Assembly: GCA_014534205.1 (NCBI GenBank)
Contig: JACVRX010000004.1
Location: forward strand, 1 to 34,187
DNA length: 34,187 nucleotides
DNA from: Jiangellaceae bacterium
GTDB lineage: Bacteria > Actinomycetota > Actinomycetes > Jiangellales > Jiangellaceae
Direction of reading: 5' to 3'
The notes under the pieces were generated by a model that saw only the letters and a program-made list of their open reading frames with translations, was not told the DNA's origin and did not search any database. The number at the start of each line of letters is the position of its first letter. The first letter of the stretch is position 1. This document shows, in pieces, positions 25,409 to 33,583 of the stretch. Position numbers and translations under genes: made by a program.

Positions 25409-27037
25409 ATGACGCAGCGCGAGGAAGCGGCGGGGAAGCCCGCCGCTTCTACTGGGGCCGCATCGCCAGCAGTGGCCGCGTCACCTCCTTGGGCGCCGCT
25501 CAAACAGAGGGCTTTTCGATGGCTCTGGCTGGGCATGCTGATCAGCTTCATCGGGGCCTGGATGCAGGTTGTCGGCGCCCAGTGGCTACTCGTGGACGCC
25601 CCCAACGCTGCCACGCTCGTCTCGTTGGTCCAGGCGGCAAACACCCTTCCGGTCATGCTGATGGCGTTGCCAGCAGGAGTTCTGGCCGACAGCTTCGATC
25701 GACGCCGCCTGCTGCTCGCGGTGCAGGCCTATTTCTTCGTCGTCGCCATCCTGCTGGCCGCACTCACAGCAGCAGGGCACATGACTTCCGCCCTGCTTGT
25801 CGCATTCACATTCGCCCTCGGTATCGGCGGGGCGGTGCTGATCCCGGTATGGCAGTCCATCATCCCCGAACTCGTGCCCAGGACAGAGCTGCGAGCCACA
25901 GCCAGGCTGGATGCGGTCAGTGTCAACGTGGCCCGTGCCGTGGGGCCGGTGCTGGCCGGAGTGATCATCACTCGGCTGGGCGTCCCGACGGTCTTCGCCC
26001 TCACCGCGGTATCCGTTGTCTTCCTGGCGATCGCGCTCCTGTTTTGGCGTCGGCAGCAAGCTCTCTCGCAGACCCGAGAGCGCTTCCTGCCGGCGCTTCG
26101 CGCTGGTGGGCGCTACGTGTGGCACGAGCCCGTCGTGCGCCGCATTCTGGTTCGGGCGTTCCTGTTCGTCGCGCCGGCCATGGCGCTGTGGGCGCTGCTG
26201 CCGGTTATCGCCAATCAGCACCTAGGCCTGGAAGCCGACGGCTACGGAGCTCTGTTCGGCGCCATGGGTGCTGGCGCCGTTCTCGGCGCTTTGGTGTTGG
26301 GACCGGTGAGGATTCGTCTCGGGACCAACGGCATGCTTGCTGCGGCAGGCATCGTCTACGCGTTGTCGCTGGCCCTGATCGTCCTTACCGCGAGTCCCGT
26401 GGCGGCTCTGGCGTCCTTGCTCTTCGCCGGCCTTGCCTGGACGTCGGTGCTCTCCACTCTGGTTGGCGAGCTGCAGCTCTTCCTTCCGGGCTGGGTTCGA
26501 GCCCGCTCCCTCGCAGTGCTCGTGATCGTTTTCACCGGTTCAATGACGGTCGGTTCGTTGGTCTCGGGACCGGTCGCCGAGTTAGTCGGCCCTAGGGCGA
26601 CGCTGGTGATCGCGGCCATTGTGATGGTGGTCGGCGTGGTCGCTGGAATTTTTCTGCGAGTTCCGGAGACAGGTCATCTCGACCCCGAGCCGGCCATCTA
26701 CTGGCCGGAGGCTCGACTGGCGTTCGAACCCGAGCCAGACACCGGACCTGTCGTCATCACCGTCGAATACACCGTCGCGCCGGAGCGAGAGGCGGCGTTT
26801 CTGGAGGCAATGGACGCCCTGCAGCTATCTCGCCGCCGAACCGGCGCGACGCGATGGGAGCTGTACCGAGATGGCGAGCGACCGAACCGTTTTGTCGAAA
26901 TCTTCAGCGTTCCCTCCTGGGAGGAGCATCTGCGGCAGCACGAGGGCCGCCTGACCGCGACGGATCAAGAGATCGAGGAGACCGCGCTGGCCTTTTCCGA
27001 TCCGCCGGCGCGGGGGGAGCACCTGCTTCCGCCATAG
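25409..27037 (+). CDS. MFS transporter (MFS_3-type) with C-terminal ferredoxin-like domain, paralog 1
   Basis: Probable exporter, 542 aa. Twelve-helix MFS core (about residues 30-420) with FRWLWLGMLISFIGAWMQVV, the loop DSFDRRRLLLAVQAY between helices 2 and 3, and ARAVGPVLAGVIITRLGV. The C-terminal 110 residues are soluble (VVITVEYTVAPEREAAFLEA, RTGATRWELYRDGERPNRFV, SWEEHLRQHEGRLT), a dimeric alpha-beta barrel-like domain typical of this family. Start ATG 25409 has only a weak GGGTGAT upstream. Closely similar in layout and motifs to the gene at 28237. Substrate unknown. Confidence 0.88.
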   Translation: MTQREEAAGKPAASTGAASPAVAASPPWAPLKQRAFRWLWLGMLISFIGAWMQVVGAQWLLVDAPNAATLVSLVQAANTLPVMLMALPAGVLADSFDRRRLLLAVQAYFFVVAILLAALTAAGHMTSALLVAFTFALGIGGAVLIPVWQSIIPELVPRTELRATARLDAVSVNVARAVGPVLAGVIITRLGVPTVFALTAVSVVFLAIALLFWRRQQALSQTRERFLPALRAGGRYVWHEPVVRRILVRAFLFVAPAMALWALLPVIANQHLGLEADGYGALFGAMGAGAVLGALVLGPVRIRLGTNGMLAAAGIVYALSLALIVLTASPVAALASLLFAGLAWTSVLSTLVGELQLFLPGWVRARSLAVLVIVFTGSMTVGSLVSGPVAELVGPRATLVIAAIVMVVGVVAGIFLRVPETGHLDPEPAIYWPEARLAFEPEPDTGPVVITVEYTVAPEREAAFLEAMDALQLSRRRTGATRWELYRDGERPNRFVEIFSVPSWEEHLRQHEGRLTATDQEIEETALAFSDPPARGEHLLPP

Positions 27038-27283
27038 CGGCCGGCGGGTTGATTCACCCAGCTCTTGACCAGGGCGGGAATCTGGCGCTGTCAGCGTCAG
27101 CCGGCGTGTGAGGATCAAGTGAGGACGACGACCGCGCTGCGAAGCTACATCTTCTTCGGTCACGCCGCGGCGACGTCGGCCACCGGCGACCGGCCCAATT
27201 CATGAGGCCTCGGACCTCCGCGATTCTCTCCAAGCACCGTCGAAGCACGTGAGCGACCCAACCAGCGGTCGCACCAAGCTCCG

Positions 27284-27289
27284 TAGAGT
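27284..27289 (+). promoter_or_regulatory. -10 box (TAGAGT) of the DapB-like gene, leaderless
   Basis: TAGAGT ends 6 nt before GTG 27296, with no Shine-Dalgarno. The preceding spacer (27038-27283) shows no gene that I can support. Confidence 0.45.
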
Positions 27290-27295
27290 CACCCT

Positions 27296-28111
27296 GTGTT
27301 TGACGTCTGTTTCGCCGGCGTCACCGGGTGGACGGCGCCGCCAATCCTCGCTGCGATCGAGCAGGCCGACGACCTGGCTTTGATGTGCGGTGTGTCGCGC
27401 TCCGCCGCGGGGAAGAGCCTCGCCGAGGTCACCGGTCTACAGAGCGCGGGAGCTGTCTACGCGACGGTTTCTGAGGCGTTGGAGGCCACGCCGGTCGACG
27501 TGCTGATCGATTTCACCAGTCCCTCCGCGGTCAGAGGCAACGTCTGGAGCGCGGTCGACGCCGGGGTACACGTGGTGATCGGTTCCAGTGGTCTGACCGC
27601 GGGCGACTTCGAGGAGTTGGATCGCGTCGCCCGCGATCGAGGTGTCGGCGTGTTTGCCGCCGGCAACTTCTCCGTCATGGCGGCAGTGCTCCGCCGCGCC
27701 GCCGCGATTGCCGCGGAACACCTGAGCCAGTGGGAGATCCTCGACTATGCCAGCGCCGGCAAACCGGACGTGCCGAGCGGCACGTCGCGAGAGCTCGCTG
27801 AGACGCTGAGCAAGGTGCGCAGGCCGCACGCCGCGGTGCCGCTGTCAGAGCTGGACGGACCGGTCGAGGCACGAGGCGCCGAAGTTGCCGGTACGCGAAT
27901 CCACTCGGTGCGGCTGCCCAGCTTCGTGGTCAGCACCGAGATCGTCTTCGGTGGGCCAGGAGAACGACTCGTGATGCGCCATGATCCGGGCCTCGATCCG
28001 GCACCTTACGTGGTCGGCACGCTGCTGGCCGTGCGCAGAGTGGGCGACGTGCCGGGTGTTCGCAGAGGCCTGGACTCCCTGCTGTTCACTGAGCCCACCG
28101 CGGTGCGATAG
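27296..28111 (+). CDS. DapB-like (dihydrodipicolinate reductase family) protein with altered catalytic motif
   Basis: 271 aa from GTG 27296. N-terminal Rossmann domain (CFAGVTGWTAPPILAAIEQA; VDVLIDFTSPSAV; HVVIGSSGLTAGDFEELDRV; FAAGNFSVMAAVLRRAAA). The C-terminal DapB substrate region reads EILDYASAGKPDVPSGTS. In DapB this motif is E-x-x-E-x-HH-x-x-K-x-D-x-PSGT; here the two His positions are Ala and Ser, while Lys, Asp and PSGT remain. The glycine loop is also unusual (GVTGWTA instead of GxxGRMG). It is therefore probably not the housekeeping lysine-pathway reductase but a relative acting on another substrate. Flanked on both sides by paralogous MFS exporters. Confidence 0.8.
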   Translation: MFDVCFAGVTGWTAPPILAAIEQADDLALMCGVSRSAAGKSLAEVTGLQSAGAVYATVSEALEATPVDVLIDFTSPSAVRGNVWSAVDAGVHVVIGSSGLTAGDFEELDRVARDRGVGVFAAGNFSVMAAVLRRAAAIAAEHLSQWEILDYASAGKPDVPSGTSRELAETLSKVRRPHAAVPLSELDGPVEARGAEVAGTRIHSVRLPSFVVSTEIVFGGPGERLVMRHDPGLDPAPYVVGTLLAVRRVGDVPGVRRGLDSLLFTEPTAVR

Positions 28112-28236
28112 GAACATGTTGCCTCGACCCTCGCGATTCGAACCTGTCGAGGTTGCGCGCCGCCCGACGGCTCCCGGTGCCGGTGGACTGACGCGACCGG
28201 GTGCCGGGTCGAACCGATCGAGGCGCAGTCAGCGGC

Positions 28237-29898
28237 ATGAGCGCTGAACAGAGCGAGACTGCTGGCCAATCGCCGGCAGCGAGTGCGACACCAGCGACTG
28301 CGCCATCGACCGGGCCGGCATCGGCGTGGGCGCCGATCCGCTACTACCCGGTCTTCCGGGCACTCTGGATCGCGCAGTTCGCCTCGAACGTCGGCACTTG
28401 GATGCAGACGGTCGGCGCACAGTGGCTGTTGGTCGACCGCTCGCCGTTGCTGGTCTCGCTGGTGCAGACCGCGTCCAGCCTGCCCATCGTGATGCTCGCC
28501 CTACCGGCTGGTGCTTGGGCGGACCTGGTCGACCGGCGGCGGTTGTTGCTCGGCGCCCAGTTCGGCATGTTCGTAGCTGCAGCGACGCTAGCGGGCACCA
28601 CCTTCCTTGGTGCGGCTTCCCCTGCCATGATCCTCACGCTCACATTTCTGCTCGGCTGCGGTAACGCGGTTGCCGGTCCCGCCTGGCAGGCGATTCAGCT
28701 GGATCTGGTGGACCGCGCGGTGCTGCCCCAGGCGGCTGCCCTCAACGGGGTCAACATGAACCTGGCGCGGGCCCTCGGACCTGCTCTCGGCGGTGTCGTC
28801 GTCGCGACTGCAGGAGCGGCGTGGGTGTTCGCGCTGAACGCGTTGTCGTTCGTCGGCATCGCGGCAGCGGTGGCGAGCTGGGGTGGGCCGGAGCGCATCG
28901 ATGTCGACTCCCGCGAACGTCTGGTGGAGGCCCTGAGGGCTGGCGGCCGATACGTGCGAAACGCACTCGTCGTGCGACGGTTGCTGTTCCGAGCGATCTT
29001 GTTTATTCCGGCTGCCAGCGCGGTGTGGGCTCTACTTCCGGTTGTTGCAGCCAGGAACCTAGGCCTGGGCTCTGCGGGGTACGGACTGTTGCTCGGCATG
29101 GTGGGGATCGGCGCCGTCGGGGGTGCGTTGATGATCCCGCGTTTACGAGCCAAGGTCGGCTCGGCCCGGTTGGTCACGGGGGCGATGATCGTCACCGCCG
29201 CCGCGATCGCACTGGTCGCAACCGCCGGCAACGAGGTGCTGGTAGGACTTGCCCTGGTGCCGGTCGGCGGTGCGTGGATCGCGGTGATGTCGAGCCTGAA
29301 TTCCGGGCTGCAGTTGGCGTTGCCGAACTGGGTCCGAGCCCGCGGCCTGGCCTATTACCTCGCCGTCTTCCAAGGTGCCCAGGCGCTCGGCGCGGTGATC
29401 TGGGGCGCCGTTGCCCATCGCACCTCCGTGACGACGGCGCTTCTTGGTGCAGCCGCGGCGTTGGCGTTGGCGGCCGTGCTCGGTCTGCGGGCTCCAATGC
29501 CGGACACGAGCAAGCTGGACCGAACGCCCTCGGCACACTGGCCGGCTCCGCAGTTGACGTTTGCCCCGAACGCCGAAGACGGACCAGTGCTGGTCACCGT
29601 GACGTATCGGGTCCCGGAACACAACGCGGTCGCCTTCACCGACGCCATGCGACGTGTCGGCCGTTCGCGGCGGCGCACCGGTGCTCTGCGATGGGAACTC
29701 TTCCGCGACGGCAACGACCCGACCCGGTTCGTCGAGTCCTACTTGGTGGGTACCTGGGCCGAGCATCTGCGGCAGCACGAGTACCGGCTCACCGGCGCCG
29801 ACCGCAGGTTTGAAGAAGAGGCGAATCGCTTCACGCTCGGCGCACCGGAGGTTGCGCACCTGTTTCCACCCCCTCCGTCCGAGCCGACCAGCCGTTAG
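28237..29898 (+). CDS. MFS transporter (MFS_3-type) with C-terminal ferredoxin-like domain, paralog 2
   Basis: 553 aa from ATG 28237. Same design as the 25409 gene: Ala/Pro/Thr-rich N-terminal tail, MFS core with FRALWIAQFASNVGTWMQTV, DLVDRRRLLLGAQFGM and LARALGPALGGVVVATAGAA. The soluble end carries VTVTYRVPEHNAVAFTDAMR, RTGALRWELFRDGNDPTRFV and TWAEHLRQHEYRLTGADRRF. Shared motifs over the whole length point to an old duplication. A possible weak hairpin (CCTCGAC/GTCGAGG) lies in the spacer 28122-28150. Followed by the second fold-back repeat. Substrate unknown. Confidence 0.88.
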   Translation: MSAEQSETAGQSPAASATPATAPSTGPASAWAPIRYYPVFRALWIAQFASNVGTWMQTVGAQWLLVDRSPLLVSLVQTASSLPIVMLALPAGAWADLVDRRRLLLGAQFGMFVAAATLAGTTFLGAASPAMILTLTFLLGCGNAVAGPAWQAIQLDLVDRAVLPQAAALNGVNMNLARALGPALGGVVVATAGAAWVFALNALSFVGIAAAVASWGGPERIDVDSRERLVEALRAGGRYVRNALVVRRLLFRAILFIPAASAVWALLPVVAARNLGLGSAGYGLLLGMVGIGAVGGALMIPRLRAKVGSARLVTGAMIVTAAAIALVATAGNEVLVGLALVPVGGAWIAVMSSLNSGLQLALPNWVRARGLAYYLAVFQGAQALGAVIWGAVAHRTSVTTALLGAAAALALAAVLGLRAPMPDTSKLDRTPSAHWPAPQLTFAPNAEDGPVLVTVTYRVPEHNAVAFTDAMRRVGRSRRRTGALRWELFRDGNDPTRFVESYLVGTWAEHLRQHEYRLTGADRRFEEEANRFTLGAPEVAHLFPPPPSEPTSR

Positions 29899-29921
29899 CA
29901 CACCCAAAGTCACCCTTCTGG

Positions 29922-29981
29922 AATGACCACGTACACCACCCGTGCCCGTACATCACCAGTCCTGCAAGCCTGGTGATGTAC
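29922..29981. repeat. Fold-back repeat, copy B (after MFS paralog 2)
   Basis: Left part 29922-29956 is 34/35 identical to 10280-10314. The inner stem GTACATCACCAG (29948-29959) with CTGGTGATGTAC (29970-29981) is 12/12. The right outer arm expected after 29981 is degenerate, so this copy has lost half of its outer stem. It begins 24 nt after the transporter stop. Confidence 0.85.
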
Positions 29982-30082
29982 GGACAGGCCTGGTGATGGC
30001 TGACCAGCGCGCCCGACTCCCGCTGGCGCTCAGCGAAAGCTCCTGCCGAGCGCAGCATCAAACGGCCTTTGAGAGTGATCAT

Positions 30083-30528
30083 CTAGTTCGGTCGGTTCCG
30101 GCCCAGTGACGCATCGACCGGCCCGCAACGTCCCGGCAGTGCCGACCAGGATCCGTTCGCTTCCCATCGACCGTCGGGTCCGTGGCAACTTCGGATGTAC
30201 TCGATGGCTTCGGTGGCCTGCAAAATCTGTCCGCCTTGCCCAGCCGCGCGAGCAACAGCGACATGACCAGAACGTCGTAATGCCAGACGGGATAGCGAAT
30301 CGCGAGCCAGCGCCGGTTGATCACCTCACCGGCACGAACCGGGCGGATGCCTTGCTCCAAAACAGTTGCGCGGTCGGAGCCGCCGTGACGGGCGCCCAGC
30401 TCGCTCGGGCGGCCCGGCCGTACCCGAACAGGCCCCCACCTCGGGATCAGCGACTCGTGGAAGGAGGACCGGTAGCCGGACGCATTCACGCCGCAATTCC
30501 AGCCGTCGTCGTCGATTGGCTGCTGGAG
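30083..30528 (-). pseudogene. Broken prenyltransferase/squalene-cyclase repeat-like gene
   Basis: Minus strand, read through several frames: DDDGWNCGVNASGYRSSFHE (frame 1), GLFGYGRAARA (frame 2), AGEVINRRWLAIRYPVWHYD plus VLVMSLLLARLGKADR (frame 1), ATEAIEYIRSCHGPDGRWEA plus NGSW (another frame), stop at 30083-30085. The order and motifs (DGGWNC…SSFH, R-YP-x-x-WHYD-x-L, hits for DGRW) fit alpha-alpha-barrel proteins of the prenyltransferase and squalene oxidase repeat group found in actinomycetes. At least three frameshifts and an upstream in-frame stop show decay. Confidence 0.6.
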
Positions 30529-30612
30529 TCAGCCGAATCCACGGCTGCGGCGTCACTGCCTAGCATGTGACGCGGTGTCTCTGCGGAACGTCTATACGGA
30601 CGAGCAGCGGCG

Positions 30613-31332
30613 CTACCCGTCCGCGCTGCGCAACACCGCCGTGAGCCGCTCGCTTGCCGCGAGCACGGCGGGTGCGTGCATCCGGCCGGGCTGTCGGGTC
30701 AGCCGCTCGATCGGGCCGGACACCGACACTGCCGCGACGACCCGTCCGCTCGGCGCCCGTATCGGCGCCGACACCGACGCCACGCCAGGCTCACGCTCGG
30801 CCACGCTCTGCGCCCAGCCGCGACGGCGCACGGCTGCCAGCATGGTTGCGGTGAACCGGGCGCCCTGCAGCCCGCGGTGCATCCGCTCGGGCTCTTCCCA
30901 GGCGAGCAGGATCTGGGCGGCGGAGCCGGCGAGCATGGTAAGTGTTGCGCCGACCGGGATGGTGTCCCGTAGACCGGTGGGTCGTTCGGCGGCGGCCACG
31001 CAGATCCGGTGGTCGCCCTGCCGCCGGTATAGCTGCGCGCTTTCACCGGTTGCGTCCCGCAGCCGGGCAAGGACCGGACCGGCCGCCGCTAGCAGCCGGT
31101 CCTCGCCGGCCGCGGTGGCCAGCTCCCCCAGCCGGGGGCCGAGGATGAACCGGCCGTGCATGTCCCGGGAGACCATCCGGTGGTGCTCCAGCGCGACAGC
31201 GAGCCGGTGTGCGGTGGGCCGGGCAAGGCCCGTTGAGTTCACCAGGTTGGCCAACGTCGCGGGGCCGGCCTCAAGTGCGGACAGCACCAACGCAGCTTTG
31301 TCGAGGACACCGACTCCACTAGAGTTGTCCAT
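30613..31332 (-). CDS. ndgR: IclR-family regulator of leucine genes (NdgR/LtbR type)
   Basis: DNA-binding regulator, 239 aa from ATG 31332. N-terminal winged helix-turn-helix (residues about 8-65: GVLDKAALVLSALEAGPATL, NSTGLARPTAHRLAVALEHH) and the IclR effector domain (SAQLYRRQGDHRICVAAAER, IPVGATLTMLAGSAAQILLA, VAEREPGVASVSAPIRAPSG). In Streptomyces and Corynebacterium the orthologue in this exact divergent position controls leuCD and other branched-chain genes. A candidate operator lies in the 114-nt divergent spacer. A longer minus-strand frame extends to 31545 across leuC and is not credible. Symbol assigned from context and family. Confidence 0.88.
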   Translation of the reverse strand: MDNSSGVGVLDKAALVLSALEAGPATLANLVNSTGLARPTAHRLAVALEHHRMVSRDMHGRFILGPRLGELATAAGEDRLLAAAGPVLARLRDATGESAQLYRRQGDHRICVAAAERPTGLRDTIPVGATLTMLAGSAAQILLAWEEPERMHRGLQGARFTATMLAAVRRRGWAQSVAEREPGVASVSAPIRAPSGRVVAAVSVSGPIERLTRQPGRMHAPAVLAASERLTAVLRSADG

Positions 31333-31345
31333 GAAGCGATATTGC

Positions 31346-31364
31346 CATCTCACGATCCGAGATG
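31346..31364. promoter_or_regulatory. Candidate IclR-family operator between ndgR and leuC
   Basis: CATCTC (31346-31351) and GAGATG (31359-31364) form a perfect inverted repeat with a 7-nt spacer, flanked on both sides by GCCA words. It starts 14 nt upstream of the ndgR start codon, so it would overlap the ndgR promoter and could also control leuC. Inferred from position and symmetry only. Confidence 0.45.
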
Positions 31365-31446
31365 CCAACTGGCGCTGCACAGAACCGAGTACGAACATCC
31401 TGCCGGTCCGGTGCTCTGAGTGCGACGTGGAGGTAGGACCAACGTC

Positions 31447-32862
31447 ATGGGCAAGACCCTTGCCGAGAAGGTATGGGACGCGCACGTCGTCCACCAGGCC
31501 CCAGGCGAACCGGACCTGCTCTACATCGATCTGCACTTGGTGCACGAGGTGACCAGCCCCCAGGCCTTCGACGGCTTGCGCCTATCCGGCCGGCAGGTCC
31601 GCCGGCCGGATCTCACCATCGCCACCGAGGACCACAACGTGCCGACGATCGGGATCGGTCTTCCCATCGCCGACCCCGTGTCGCGGACCCAGGTTGAGAC
31701 ATTGCGACGCAACTGCGCGGAGTTCGGCATCCGGCTACATCCCATGGGTGATGACGACCAAGGCATCGTGCACGTGGTCGGGCCGCAGTTGGGATTGACG
31801 CAACCCGGACTCACCATCGTCTGCGGCGACTCGCATACCTCCACTCATGGGGCGTTCGGTGCACTCGCGTTCGGCATCGGGACCAGTGAGGTCGAGCACG
31901 TGCTCGCGACACAAACCTTGCCGATGCGCCCGTTCAAGACGATGGCGATCACGGTCGACGGGGAACTGCGGCCCGGTGTGACCGCCAAGGACCTGGTGCT
32001 CACGATCATCGCCACCATCGGCACCGGCGGAGGCCAAGGCCACGTGATCGAGTATCGCGGCGAAGCCATCCGCGCGCTGTCGATGGAAGCGCGAATGACG
32101 GTCTGCAACATGTCCATCGAGGCTGGAGCCAGGGCCGGGATGATCGCGCCGGACGATACGACGTTCGCCTACCTCAAAGACCGTCCGCACGCGCCGCATG
32201 GCAGCGGCTGGGACACCGCACTGGAGGGCTGGCGGGAGTTGTGCACCGACGACGACGCCCACTTCGATACCGAAGTGGTCGTGAACGCGGCGGACGTCGA
32301 GCCCTTCGTCACGTGGGGAACGAACCCTGGCCAGGGTCTTCCGCTGTCGGCATCGGTTCCTGATCCTGCGTCGTTCGCCGATCCGAGCGAACGCAACGCG
32401 GCAGAGCGCGCACTCGCCTATATGGACCTAGCCCCGGGCACGCGACTGCGCGAAATCACGATCGACACCGTGTTCCTCGGGTCGTGCACCAACGGCCGGA
32501 TCGAGGACCTACGCGCTGCGGCCGAAATCATCCGCGGGCACCGGGTGGCGGACAGGGTCCGCATGCTAGTCGTGCCCGGCTCGATGCGGGTCCGTGCACA
32601 GGCCGAAGTCGAAGGCCTGCACGAAGTCTTCATCGCCGCCGGAGCCGAGTGGCGTTCGGCAGGCTGCTCCATGTGCCTCGGCATGAACCCCGACCAGTTG
32701 GCGCCGGGAGAGCGCAGCGCGTCGACCTCCAACCGAAACTTCGAGGGGCGGCAAGGCAAGGGCGGCCGAACGCATCTCGTCTCGCCGGTGGTTGCAGCCG
32801 CGACCGCGGTCGCGGGTCATCTCGCCGCGCCGGCGGATCTGCCCGTGCTGGTCGAGGTGTGA
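31447..32862 (+). CDS. leuC: 3-Isopropylmalate dehydratase, large subunit
   Basis: Aconitase-family subunit that isomerises 2- to 3-isopropylmalate (and citramalate to 3-methylmalate) together with LeuD; 471 aa from ATG 31447, preceded by GGAGGTAGGA at about 8 nt. The 4Fe-4S cysteines are C347 ([13 protein letters not shown]), C407 and C410 ([12 protein letters not shown]). Also seen: [38 protein letters not shown] and GRTHLVSP near the end. Length and cysteine positions are canonical. LeuD starts 1 nt after the stop. Regulated from the divergent spacer by the IclR protein, by inference. Confidence 0.97.
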   Translation: MGKTLAEKVWDAHVVHQAPGEPDLLYIDLHLVHEVTSPQAFDGLRLSGRQVRRPDLTIATEDHNVPTIGIGLPIADPVSRTQVETLRRNCAEFGIRLHPMGDDDQGIVHVVGPQLGLTQPGLTIVCGDSHTSTHGAFGALAFGIGTSEVEHVLATQTLPMRPFKTMAITVDGELRPGVTAKDLVLTIIATIGTGGGQGHVIEYRGEAIRALSMEARMTVCNMSIEAGARAGMIAPDDTTFAYLKDRPHAPHGSGWDTALEGWRELCTDDDAHFDTEVVVNAADVEPFVTWGTNPGQGLPLSASVPDPASFADPSERNAAERALAYMDLAPGTRLREITIDTVFLGSCTNGRIEDLRAAAEIIRGHRVADRVRMLVVPGSMRVRAQAEVEGLHEVFIAAGAEWRSAGCSMCLGMNPDQLAPGERSASTSNRNFEGRQGKGGRTHLVSPVVAAATAVAGHLAAPADLPVLVEV

Positions 32863-32863
32863 C

Positions 32864-33454
32864 ATGCAGGCGTTCACGCTCCATACGGGAACGATGCTGC
32901 CGCTGCGGCGAAGCGACGTCGACACCGACCAAATCATTCCCGCCGAGTACCTCAAGCGGGTGAGCCGCACTGGGTTCGAGGACGGGCTGTTCGCCGCCTG
33001 GCGTAAAGACCCGGCCTTCGTCGTGAACCGGCCCGAGTATGCGGGGGCGTCGATTCTCGTTGCGGGCCCGAACTTCGGTACTGGGTCGTCCCGCGAGCAT
33101 GCTGTGTGGGCACTGCAGGACGCCGGTTTCCGAGCCGTCGTCTCGTCGCGGTTCGCCGACATCTTCAGAGGCAACGCCGGCAAATCCGGTCTGCTGACTG
33201 CCCAGGTGGACCAGGACGTTGTAGATCGGCTGTGGGCCATGGCGGAAGCGCATCCCGACGCAGTCGTCACCGTTGACTTGCCGGCGCGGCTGATCCGGGT
33301 GGTGGACATCACCGCTGACTTCGGAGTGGACGACTACACCCGATGGCGGTTACTCGAAGGACTCGACGACATCGACCTATCGTTGCAGCACATAGAAAAA
33401 ATTGAACGATACGAGTCGGCGCGGTGGTCGTATCTGCCGCGGACGCTCAGCTGA
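32864..33454 (+). CDS. leuD: 3-Isopropylmalate dehydratase, small subunit
   Basis: Swivel-domain partner of LeuC; 196 aa from ATG 32864, placed 1 nt after the leuC stop and surely translationally coupled. Seen: [16 protein letters not shown], the conserved [20 protein letters not shown] and [16 protein letters not shown]. Normal length for bacterial LeuD. No own ribosome site is needed given the overlap-like junction. No terminator is evident before the hup promoter. Confidence 0.97.
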   Translation: MQAFTLHTGTMLPLRRSDVDTDQIIPAEYLKRVSRTGFEDGLFAAWRKDPAFVVNRPEYAGASILVAGPNFGTGSSREHAVWALQDAGFRAVVSSRFADIFRGNAGKSGLLTAQVDQDVVDRLWAMAEAHPDAVVTVDLPARLIRVVDITADFGVDDYTRWRLLEGLDDIDLSLQHIEKIERYESARWSYLPRTLS

Positions 33455-33501
33455 GCCGGTCCCGCAGTAGCCGACACGCCACAGCGGAATTGCAGTGGTC
33501 G

Positions 33502-33530
33502 TTGTGCTCGTCAGGGTTTCTCCCTAACTT
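33502..33530 (+). promoter_or_regulatory. hup promoter
   Basis: TTGTGC (33502-33507), 17-nt spacer, TAACTT (33525-33530). Start expected near 33537, leaving a 5' UTR of about 47 nt. A 15-nt palindrome CGGGTTGTCAACCCG (33542-33556) lies in that UTR, and GGGGGA is 4 nt before GTG 33584. Confidence 0.65.
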
Positions 33531-33583
33531 GCAATGGGAATCGGGTTGTCAACCCGGTCGTACGCGAACCTTTGGGGGACGCA

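Noticed and set aside
27054-27248. 64-aa minus-strand ORF in the spacer before the DapB-like gene
   Set aside because: Composition is low-complexity, no ribosome site, no family resemblance.
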